Positions 50,476 to 57,782 of a stretch of DNA of 64,000 nucleotides are shown piece by piece (within the stretch, counting starts at the first letter, position 1; each line of letters begins with the position of its first letter). The notes under the pieces were generated by a model. That model did not search any database and was not told the DNA's origin. It saw nothing but the letters and a program-made list of their open reading frames with translations. A program made the position numbers and the translations under genes. Source of the DNA: Streptomyces dysideae (GTDB lineage: Bacteria > Actinomycetota > Actinomycetes > Streptomycetales > Streptomycetaceae); the NCBI RefSeq assembly GCF_001514305.1, contig NZ_KQ949084.1, forward strand, positions 62,001-126,000, in the 5' to 3' direction.

Positions 50476-51834
50476 ATGGGATTCGCCGACGACCACCTCG
50501 TACCGCTGGTCGACACCGGACTCGGCAACAGCGCCTACCTCGTCGACCTCGGAGACGGCCGCGCCCTGGCAGTGGACGCCGGCCGCGACCTGCGCCCGCT
50601 GCGTGCCGAGGCCGGGCGGCGCGGGCTGACCGTCGCGTACGCCGCCGACACCCACCTGCACGCCGACTTCCTGACCGGCGCGCTCCAGCTCGCCGCCGAC
50701 GACGGGTCGACGGTGCTGGCCTCCGCCGCCGGCCGCCGCGCCTTCCCGCACACCGCGCTGGCCGACGGCGACGAGGTGGACCTCGGCGGGCTCACTCTGC
50801 GCGCGCTGGCCACGCCCGGCCACACCGACGAGCACCTCTCCTTCGTACTCCTGGACGGCACGAGGGAGTTGGGCGTGTTCACCGGCGGCTCGCTGATCGT
50901 CGGCTCCGCCGCCCGCACCGACCTGCTCGGCGCCGACCGCACGGAGGAGCTGGCCCGCGCCCAGTACCGCTCGCTACGGCGGCTGTCCCACCTCCCGGAC
51001 GCGACCGCGGTATGGCCCACACACGGCGCCGGCTCCTTCTGCTCCGCCCCGCCGGGCGCCGAACGCACCACGACCATCGGTGCCCAGAAGCGAGCCAACG
51101 CCCTGCTTGCCGCGCCGGACGAGGACACCTTCGTACGGCAACTCCTCGGCAGCCTCGGCTCCCATCCCACGTACTTCGACCGCCTGGCCGAGATCAACCG
51201 GCGCGGCCCCGAGGTCCTCGCCGCGGCGCCCTCGCTCCCCGCCCTCTCCGCGGCCGCGGTACGCACCCTGCTCGGCGAGGGCGCGCAGCTCGTCGACGTA
51301 CGGCCGATGCGGGACTTCGCCGCCGGGCACGTCCCCGGCGCGGTCTCCAACCCGCTCCGCGCCCAGTTCGCCACCTGGCTGGGCTGGCTGCTGCCCGACG
51401 ACACCCCACTGGTCTTCGTCACCGCACCCGGCCAGAACCTCGCCGAACTGACCTGGCAGGCCCTGAAGATCGGGTACGAGCGGCTGGCCGGCCACCTGGA
51501 CATGCAGGCCTGGACGTCCGACGGCGGCGCCCTGGACACGGTCGAACTACTGACCGCCGACGACATCGGCAACCGCCCGGTCCTCGACGTCCGCCAACAC
51601 TCCGAGCGCGTCGCCGGGCACATCCCCGACGCCCTCGGCATCGAACTCGGCGACCTGTCCGCCCGTACGGGCGAGGTGCCGTCCGGGGCGCTGGTGCACT
51701 GCGCTCACGGTGAGCGGGCGATGACTGCCGCGAGCCTGCTGCAGCGGGCCGGGCATCGCGGTGTGGCGGTCCTCTCCGGGGGGCCGGATGACTGGGCTGA
51801 GGCGACTGGCCGGCCGCTTCGGGAGGGGGCGTGA
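50476..51834 (+). CDS. Metallo-beta-lactamase fold protein with two rhodanese domains (persulfide dioxygenase-like)
   Basis: A 452-residue protein. Residues 1-240 are an MBL fold with THLHADF at 59-65 (His60, His62, Asp64), ATPGHTDEHLSF and WPTHGAGSFC. Two rhodanese domains follow: about 260-350 (VDVRPMRDFAAGHVPGA; no Cys at the active loop) and about 355-452 (VLDVRQHSERVAGHIPDA; active Cys in LVHCAHGERA). This is the CstB/ETHE1-rhodanese layout that oxidises persulfides and makes thiosulfate or sulfite. GGAGG precedes the ATG. Confidence 0.87.
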   Translation: MGFADDHLVPLVDTGLGNSAYLVDLGDGRALAVDAGRDLRPLRAEAGRRGLTVAYAADTHLHADFLTGALQLAADDGSTVLASAAGRRAFPHTALADGDEVDLGGLTLRALATPGHTDEHLSFVLLDGTRELGVFTGGSLIVGSAARTDLLGADRTEELARAQYRSLRRLSHLPDATAVWPTHGAGSFCSAPPGAERTTTIGAQKRANALLAAPDEDTFVRQLLGSLGSHPTYFDRLAEINRRGPEVLAAAPSLPALSAAAVRTLLGEGAQLVDVRPMRDFAAGHVPGAVSNPLRAQFATWLGWLLPDDTPLVFVTAPGQNLAELTWQALKIGYERLAGHLDMQAWTSDGGALDTVELLTADDIGNRPVLDVRQHSERVAGHIPDALGIELGDLSARTGEVPSGALVHCAHGERAMTAASLLQRAGHRGVAVLSGGPDDWAEATGRPLREGA

Positions 51835-51898
51835 CCGGTACGAGCGCCGTGCCGGGCGCCCCAGCCGACCGAGCCGCCCGCCCGCCCCAGGAGGGTCC

Positions 51899-53173
51899 AT
51901 GACCGGCACGGCCACCACCCCCGGCGGCCCACGGCTCGGACTCCGCGCCAACCTCGCCCAGTTCGCGCTGCTCGTCCTCGTCAACGCCCTCGTCGGCGGC
52001 ATGCTCGGCCAGGAGCGCACCGTGCTCCCGCTGCTCGCCGACGACGTCTTCCACCTGTCCGCCTACACCGCAGCCCTCACCTACATCCTGGCCTTCGGCG
52101 CCACCAAGGCGGTCACCAACTTCTTCGCCGGTACCCTCTCCGACCGGTACGGCCGCAAGCCGGTGCTGGTCGGCGGTTGGCTGGTCGCCCTTCCCGTTCC
52201 CGCGATGCTCGCCTGGGGGCCCACCTGGGGCTGGATCATCGCCGCCAATGTTCTGCTCGGCGTCAACCAGGGGCTGGCCTGGTCCACCACCGTCATCATG
52301 AAGATCGACCTGGTCGGCCCGGAGCGCCGCGGGCTTGCCATGGGGTTCAACGAAGCCGCCGGGTACGTCGCCGTCGCCGCCACCGCGATGGCCACCGGCG
52401 CCATCGCCCAGCACGCCGGGCTGCGCCCCGAGCCGTTCCTGCTCGGCGCCGTCTATCTCGTCCTGGCCCTGGGGCTGTCCACCCTCGCCGTCCACGAGAC
52501 CCGCGACCACGCCCGGGCCGAGGCCGCCCTCCACCCCGTACCGCCCGCGAAGGACGTGACCACCGCACAGATCGCGCGCCGCACCAGCTTCACCGACAGG
52601 GCCCTGTCCGCCGCCAGCCAGGCCGGCCTGGTCAACAACCTCAACGACGCCCTCGCCTGGGGTATCTTCCCGCTGCTGTTCGCCGCGCACGGTCTGAGCG
52701 TCGGGCAGATCGGCGTCCTCGCCGCCCTCTACCCCGCCGTGTGGGGCGCGGGGCAGATGCTCACCGGCTGGTGGTCCGATCACGTCGGCCGCAAGCACCT
52801 CATCACCGCGGGCATGCTGCTTCAGGCCGCCGCGATCGGACTGGTCGCGGCCGTCGGCACCTTCCCCCTGTGGGCCGTCGCCCAGATCCTGCTCGGTATC
52901 GGTACAGCGCTCGTCTACCCCACCCTGCTCGCCGTCGTCGGGGACGTCGCCCACCCCGCCTGGCGGGCCCGCGCCGTCGGCGTCTACCGCCTGTGGCGTG
53001 ACGGCGGCTTCGCGGTCGGTGCCCTGCTCGCCGGGATCCTCGCCGACGCCTACGGCCTCACCACCGCCGTCTGGGCCGTCGCCGCCCTCACCGCGGCCTC
53101 CGGGCTGACCGTCGCCGCCCGCATGTACGAGACCCACCCGCGCCCCGCTCACGGGGTGGACGGCCCGCGCTGA
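51899..53173 (+). CDS. MFS transporter of the sulfur module
   Basis: A 424-residue, 12-helix MFS protein. Motif A forms are DRYGRKPVL and DHVGRKHLI in the two halves. It follows the MBL-rhodanese gene by 64 bp with AGGAGGG upstream of the ATG. Its position suggests export of sulfite, thiosulfate or related anion, where other species use TauE/SafE proteins (inference). Confidence 0.82.
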   Translation: MTGTATTPGGPRLGLRANLAQFALLVLVNALVGGMLGQERTVLPLLADDVFHLSAYTAALTYILAFGATKAVTNFFAGTLSDRYGRKPVLVGGWLVALPVPAMLAWGPTWGWIIAANVLLGVNQGLAWSTTVIMKIDLVGPERRGLAMGFNEAAGYVAVAATAMATGAIAQHAGLRPEPFLLGAVYLVLALGLSTLAVHETRDHARAEAALHPVPPAKDVTTAQIARRTSFTDRALSAASQAGLVNNLNDALAWGIFPLLFAAHGLSVGQIGVLAALYPAVWGAGQMLTGWWSDHVGRKHLITAGMLLQAAAIGLVAAVGTFPLWAVAQILLGIGTALVYPTLLAVVGDVAHPAWRARAVGVYRLWRDGGFAVGALLAGILADAYGLTTAVWAVAALTAASGLTVAARMYETHPRPAHGVDGPR

Positions 53174-53360
53174 CCTGCGCGGTAGTGCGCACTCCGGCCA
53201 CGCTGGCGCATTGTTGTCGCCCCACCGCCTCACCGGCGCCCCCTTCAGGGGCCAGCGCCTCCCGGGGGTGATGGGGCCCCTGGCTGCCGCGCGGGGTGCA
53301 CCACTGCCGCCCCGGCCGCGCATGCCCCCTGTCGCGACCGGGGCGGCGCTCGGGGCGCAG

Positions 53361-53987
53361 TCAGCCGAGCGGCACCGTGGCGAAGGACTTCCACTCGTAC
53401 ATCTGGTTGTCGCGGTGGAGCACGATGAGCTCCGCGCCGGAGATCCGTGCCTGCGTCGGCCTCATCAGGCTGAGTCCGGCGAGGGCCTGCGCGATCGGCT
53501 CGGCCGGGCCGTCGCCGGCGCTGTAGGCCACGGAGACGTGCGGGGTGAAGCCCTCCGCTTTCTCCGGTACATCACCCAGAACATCCCCGATGGCGTCGCG
53601 GATGGCGTTTCGCACGTCCCGGACAGGTCCGTCGGGATGGACGTGTAGCAGGACCGCCTCGGGGTCCAGGATCTCCGGCCCGATCTGAAGGCTGAAGGCC
53701 GGAACGGCGGCAAGCCGGGCGCGTGCCACATCCACGATGGCGTGAATGTCCTGCTCCTTGGCTTCGCCCACGAAGCCGATCCCCTGCATGGTCAGGTGCA
53801 GCCAGCGATCGGGGATCGGGGTGAGGATGTCTCCGAGAGGCGCGAGCGCGGCCCGGTATTCCGCAGCTAGCCGGTGCACATCGTCCTGACCCTCGAACGT
53901 CAGGTGCCAGGTGTAGAAGCGGCGCCCCACACTCCAGCCGGGCCGCCACCACCAGTGGTTCCGCATGGTCTCGGGTTGAGTCGTCAT
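53361..53987 (-). CDS. 2'-5' RNA ligase family (2H phosphoesterase) protein
   Basis: A 208-residue protein with the two HxT/S motifs of the 2H superfamily: HLTM near residue 77 and HVSV near 155. Such proteins act on cyclic phosphates or 2'-5' bonds. It starts 15 bp after the XRE-TPR regulator stop, so they are likely co-transcribed. The 187 bp on its other side are GC-rich hairpins without a gene. Confidence 0.82.
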   Translation of the reverse strand: MTTQPETMRNHWWWRPGWSVGRRFYTWHLTFEGQDDVHRLAAEYRAALAPLGDILTPIPDRWLHLTMQGIGFVGEAKEQDIHAIVDVARARLAAVPAFSLQIGPEILDPEAVLLHVHPDGPVRDVRNAIRDAIGDVLGDVPEKAEGFTPHVSVAYSAGDGPAEPIAQALAGLSLMRPTQARISGAELIVLHRDNQMYEWKSFATVPLG

Positions 53988-54001
53988 AGCCCGAGATCAA
54001 A

Positions 54002-55474
54002 TCAGCCAGAGCTGTCTCCTGACGAGAGTGCGATGTGCCGCGGAGCCGAGTCCACGCAGAACTCTTCGATCGCCGCCCGCAGCCCGACCGCCGCGCTGCC
54101 ACTGGAGTGTGTCCGGCCAATGCCCGACGACAGCTCCTTGAGACGCTGCGTGACGGGCGCCAGGCGATGGTCTGGAGGGAGCGTGAGGACCGGCGCGAGC
54201 GCTTCGAGTGCGCCCTCTGCCTCCCCGGTGGCGAGGTGCGCTGCGGCTTGGCTGATGTGGATCTGGGCCTCTGTGCCGTACGCCCTGACGGGCTGGACGG
54301 ACAGCAGGGCGAGAGCGTTCTCCGCTGAGTGCAGGGCGTCGGCGGGGCGGCCCACACGCAGCCATACGGCGGCAGCGTAGTTCTCCTGCCGCGCTGGCTG
54401 GCAGGAGAAGATGCCGCCGACCTCGTCGTCACCGTTCAGGGAGGCCCGCGCGTCCTCGGCGCGGGCAAGGGCGGCCAGGGACTCGCTCTGCGCTCCCAAC
54501 TCGGACCAGGCGTCGGCTTCCTGGCAGGCGAGCAGTACCGCGACCGTTCCCATCGTGCGGAATGTGGCGCCGTGCCGGGCGAAGTTGATCGCTTCCCGCA
54601 GACGGCCGTCCCAGAACGCCACCTTGGAGCGCGTTGAAAGCACCCAGGCCCGCAGGTCGTTGTGGCCCGCCAGTTCTGCGCACAGCCACGCCGTGCGGCC
54701 CTGCGTGTCCGCATCCCGCAGCTGGCCAAGGTCCGAGGACATCCAGGCAAGCAGGCCACACAGATAGCCGGCGGCCATGTACAGGTTGGAGGACTGGCGC
54801 GGGTACTGGTGGCCTTCGAGCAGTGTGAACACGCGGTCGCGCAGGTCGCGCGTCCGCACGAAGAGCGCGACAGGATCGGACGTGAGGTAGTCCGAGGTCA
54901 GGCCTCGCGTCTCGGCCAAGAGCTGTTCGAGTGCGATGTCGCCGACGTTCGAGGCCTCCGCCCATTGCGCCCACGTCGCCGACTCGTCTGCGGCCAGGCG
55001 CACCAGCTCCGACCCGGTGGGCTCCGGCGTCGCCACGGGTGCGGCGTGAGACGCTGCTGGTTCGGTTTCCTGCGACCGATGGCTGATGGAGCGCAGGTCC
55101 GTCTCGGGGAGCGCGCGCCGGTCGTCGAGGTCCAAGAGGTCTTCGACCTGGCAGGAGAATGCGGCGGCCGTCGCGAACAGTACGGCAAGACTGGGTCGAC
55201 GTGAGGACGGCCCCGGCCATTTCTCCCACTTGCCCACCAGGGAGGCATCCGCCGCGACAGACTCGCCGGGGCGGTGGTTGCTGACTTGGGTGATGCGGTC
55301 GGCAGTTTCTTGGAGAGTCCAGCCGTGGGCGTTCCTCCAGGCTTCGCGCGGGCGCATCCGGAAGCGGGTGCGCATCTCGATGGCGATGTCGGCGAGCGTG
55401 CATCCGGCGGCTGTCATGTCGTGGCGGAGGGCATCCCGTTCCTGCTTGGAACCGGGCTTGATGGGGGCGTTCAT
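54002..55474 (-). CDS. XRE family regulator with TPR-like repeats
   Basis: A 490-residue protein from ATG 55474 (AGGGAG upstream). Residues 35-105 form an HTH (REAWRNAHGWTLQETADRI; DASLVGKWEKWP). The remaining 370 residues are helical repeats like tetratricopeptides (NLYMAAGYLCGLLAWMSSDLG, AWVLSTRSKVAFWDG in pieces). Such regulators often sense peptides or metabolites in Streptomyces. It is followed by the 2H phosphoesterase gene. Confidence 0.82.
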   Translation of the reverse strand: MNAPIKPGSKQERDALRHDMTAAGCTLADIAIEMRTRFRMRPREAWRNAHGWTLQETADRITQVSNHRPGESVAADASLVGKWEKWPGPSSRRPSLAVLFATAAAFSCQVEDLLDLDDRRALPETDLRSISHRSQETEPAASHAAPVATPEPTGSELVRLAADESATWAQWAEASNVGDIALEQLLAETRGLTSDYLTSDPVALFVRTRDLRDRVFTLLEGHQYPRQSSNLYMAAGYLCGLLAWMSSDLGQLRDADTQGRTAWLCAELAGHNDLRAWVLSTRSKVAFWDGRLREAINFARHGATFRTMGTVAVLLACQEADAWSELGAQSESLAALARAEDARASLNGDDEVGGIFSCQPARQENYAAAVWLRVGRPADALHSAENALALLSVQPVRAYGTEAQIHISQAAAHLATGEAEGALEALAPVLTLPPDHRLAPVTQRLKELSSGIGRTHSSGSAAVGLRAAIEEFCVDSAPRHIALSSGDSSG

Positions 55475-55772
55475 TGGCAAGCTCCCTGCGCGGCGTCGTG
55501 GACTCACCGTAGCCGTGATGTCACTCAGTCGAGTTATGGCAGACCGCAATTGGGCGGGCGCGCAGTCCAACCAGCTGTCCACAAACGGTCATTGTTCCTG
55601 GTCACGGCGATCTGGGCTGTCCAGGAAAGTTGGTCACGGCTGCCCGTGACGCCGAGCGCCGGTGTTGGAACGGTAGGGGGGCAATCAACGATCCCACCGG
55701 CCACGGTTCCGAAAGACCCCGGCAACCGCTCGCGACGGCCCCGGGGCGCGGCCGACTGTGAAGGAGTCGACA

Positions 55773-56081
55773 ATGAACCTTGTATCACAGCTACTTGCGT
55801 GGGCGAGAGCGGTGCTTTTCGGGCCGTCTGAATCCGGTCGCCTCGCCTCCAGCGCGGGCCCGGAAATTGACCGGAGGCTCCCGGTGCGTTACCCGTCGCC
55901 GCAGCAGTGGACACGCGTCCTCCGGCGCGCTCGCCACCGCCGGGCCCCGCACCTGTGGCCGTCCCCCGAACTGGCCGCCGCAGCGGGCGCCCCCATCACC
56001 GGCGCGCTCGTGCGTGCCTACGTGTTGCCGGAAGGCGAACGGACCCGTGCCCTGGCCGCATCTGTCGGGGAGGGCCGGTGA
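55773..56081 (+). CDS. Hypothetical small protein upstream of DUF6415 gene
   Basis: A 102-residue protein: MNLVSQLLAWARAVLFGPSE, then basic RYPSPQQWTRVLRRARHRRAP and PITGALVRAYVLP. GAAGGAG lies 7 bp before the ATG. It overlaps the next gene as GTGA, so the two are coupled. I have no function for it, but similar proteins pair with DUF6415. Confidence 0.65.
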   Translation: MNLVSQLLAWARAVLFGPSESGRLASSAGPEIDRRLPVRYPSPQQWTRVLRRARHRRAPHLWPSPELAAAAGAPITGALVRAYVLPEGERTRALAASVGEGR

Positions 56082-56485
56082 CGATGGCCGTCTACAAACC
56101 ACGCCTCGGCGACGCCTTCGAGGACACCAGCAGCGAGACCGCCCCGCCGGACATCGAGACGATGCGCGCCACCGCCTCCCGCGTGCTCGGCCCGGACGAC
56201 GGCCCCGGCGTGCTGCCGCCGGCCCTCGCCGAACTGGACACGCTCACCGCCACGCTGCGCGGCCACCTGGAGTTGCTCGTCCCCGAGGTCGAGCAGGCGG
56301 CTGGGCCGCGCCCCAGGGACGTGCAGACGTACTGTGCGCTTGCCTGCGTCGGCGAGGCACGTCGGAAGCTGAGTGTCGCGCCGCGCCCCGAGTTTGAGTC
56401 CCGCGTTGCCCATGCCCGGCGCCTGGCCTGGTCCCTGAACGCCTTGTGCGACCATCACGAGCGGCTCGGCGGGGCAGCGTCGTGA
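56078..56485 (+). CDS. DUF6415 family protein
   Basis: A 135-residue protein (GTG 56078, or ATG 56084). IETMRATASRVLG, LRGHLELLVPEVE and ALACVGEARRKL are typical of DUF6415, a family common near accessory and biosynthetic genes of Streptomyces. Helical and acidic; no enzymatic residues obvious. The next reading frame begins in its stop codon. Confidence 0.78.
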   Translation: MTMAVYKPRLGDAFEDTSSETAPPDIETMRATASRVLGPDDGPGVLPPALAELDTLTATLRGHLELLVPEVEQAAGPRPRDVQTYCALACVGEARRKLSVAPRPEFESRVAHARRLAWSLNALCDHHERLGGAAS

Positions 56486-56580
56486 CCGCGCCCGCAGCCG
56501 AGGCACCGCCGCTTTCCGGGGTCTTCGAACTTGAGCGGTGCGCCCCTGTTGGTCGGCGTCCGCCCCCAGGGCCCTCGTAA
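56482..56580 (+). pseudogene. Interrupted gene start after DUF6415
   Basis: A GTG overlapping the previous stop opens VTAPAAEAPPLSGV, resembling the start of a DUF721/DciA-like neighbour, but after 14 residues the frame enters the inverted-repeat element at 56519 and ends. The downstream part is absent. Confidence 0.45.
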
Positions 56581-56673
56581 GCCGGGGATGTGACACTCTC
56601 GCGGAAACTGTCACATCCTCGCGGCTTACCAGTCGGCGCCCGGCGTCCGTGTACCGCTCAACTTCGAAGACCC
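56519..56673. mobile_element. 155-bp inverted-repeat element (MITE-like)
   Basis: GGGTCTTCGAACTTGAGCGGT at the left (56519-56539) matches the inverse of 56653-56673 with one mismatch. A second inverted pair, GTAAGCCG...GATGTGACA (56577-56595) and TGTCACATC...CGGCTTAC (56609-56629), forms a 19-bp inner hairpin. There is no ORF. Gene pieces lie on both sides (56482 and 56674), so it probably inserted into or caused loss of a gene. Confidence 0.65.
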
Positions 56674-56833
56674 GCTTTCCGCTGAGTGCGAGCTGGCGAA
56701 GCGGCCCGGCTACAAGGACTTGCACGGCCACTGCCGCCAGACCAAGGACATCCCTCTTCCCCACGGGGGCGGCATCCTGCTGCATCGCCGATGCGGCTGC
56801 TCCTGCCACAGGCGGACCGGGCGCGTGTCGTGA
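56674..56833 (+). pseudogene. 3' part of a Cys/His-rich small gene
   Basis: Frame reads ECELAKRPGYKDLHGHCRQT, KDIPLPHGGGILLHRRCGC and SCHRR to a TGA. CxC...CxC pairs suggest zinc binding. The 5' part is missing, cut by the element to the left. Confidence 0.5.
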
Positions 56834-56916
56834 CGGCAGTCGTTGGCCTCCTGCTGTACGTGGGGGCCGTGACCGCCCCTGTCCTCGCCCTGGTGCTGGC
56901 GCGGACACCCTCCTGA
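56791..56916 (+). CDS. Possible small membrane protein
   Basis: A 41-residue ORF with one strong helix (VVTAVVGLLLYVGAVTAPVL). It overlaps the Cys-rich remnant in another frame and has no clear ribosome-binding site, so it may be chance. Confidence 0.3.
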   Translation: MRLLLPQADRARVVTAVVGLLLYVGAVTAPVLALVLARTPS

Positions 56917-57328
56917 CGCACCCCCATGGCGACCGCAGGGTCAGGGTCGCACCCCGTAGATGCCTCTCCCGTCGCGGACCGCAAGCCGCGGCGGGAGGGG
57001 GCCGCAAGACACCCGCCCAGGTCCCCACCCTGGACAGGTCGAGCCTGGGGCGGAGGTTCGGAAGTTCGCCCGGCTGTCGGTGAACGGCAGCAACAGACCA
57101 CACCGGAAGAAGGACGAAGGCCGACCCGAGGGCGATCGACGCGTTTGCCGCGGCCACCCTCCGCATGTATCGCGCGTTCGCTGAGCGGAAACCCGATGTG
57201 CCGTGGCTCAAGGCCATGGAGGCAGCGGCCCAGGCATGGGCAGACCACCGGCGCGTGACCGTGGCGTGACAGCGGCCTGCGTGACCGGCCCCGCTCGTCT
57301 GAACTCCGTGGCGGATGGGCGGGGTCAC
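56917..57328. other. Decayed tract without an intact gene
   Basis: One frame (about 57072-57269) reads AIDAFAAATLRMYRAFAERK and VPWLKAMEAAAQAWADH without a start codon, so it looks like the end of a lost small gene. Nothing else is supported. Confidence 0.5.
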
Positions 57329-57475
57329 TCAGTCCACGAGGAACGGAGACTCGCTCGTCGAAGGGCGGCGATGCCGCAGCAGGTCGCCGTAGCGGGGGTT
57401 CGTCTCGTCGGCCTCGATGTGCTGGAGCGTGCGGCGGTCGATGCCGGTGATCTCCGCGAAGCGCTGCCGGCCTGA
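57329..57475 (-). pseudogene. Remnant of an XRE regulator
   Basis: Minus strand reads RFAEITGIDRRTLQHIEADE and NPRYGDLLR, the recognition part of an XRE HTH, then stops. The first helices are missing. Confidence 0.6.
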
Positions 57476-57636
57476 TCTGCCTGACCAGCGGCGGGAACCC
57501 GTACGACAAGCCGGTCTCGGTCGTCCAGCTGGATCCGGGCGGGGAGGGCGACGGCAGGCTGAGGTTCGTGGGCCTGGGCTGGCCCACCGGCCGGGAACAG
57601 CCGAAGAACTGTGTGATTCCCAGCAGTTCGCCGTAG
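57472..57636 (+). pseudogene. C-terminal remnant of an unknown protein
   Basis: Frame reads LICLTSGGNPYDKPVSVVQL, LRFVGLGWPTG and CVIPSSSP to TAG, with normal Streptomyces codon bias but no start. Two cysteines suggest an exported protein. Confidence 0.4.
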
Positions 57637-57707
57637 TCTGCCGCAGGCGCGGAGCCGCCGAGTTTAAATCGTTTCAAATAACGGTCTCATTAGTTTCGTC
57701 GGTTCTG

Positions 57708-57763
57708 TTGACCCCCTTTCTGGACAGCGCCTAGCCTCCGGGCAACCCGCATGAAACCTTTCA
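57708..57763 (+). promoter_or_regulatory. Promoter and LacI-type operator of the rhamnosidase gene
   Basis: TTGACC (57708-57713) and TAGCCT (57732-57737) with an 18-bp spacer fit a promoter. TGAAA-CC-TTTCA at 57752-57763 is a palindrome of the LacI-family type used for rhamnose and other sugars in Streptomyces; placed after the -10 box it would block transcription. A further AT-rich TTTAAATCGTTTCAAAT lies at 57663-57679. Confidence 0.55.
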
Positions 57764-57782
57764 CCATCCCGAGGGTGCCCCC

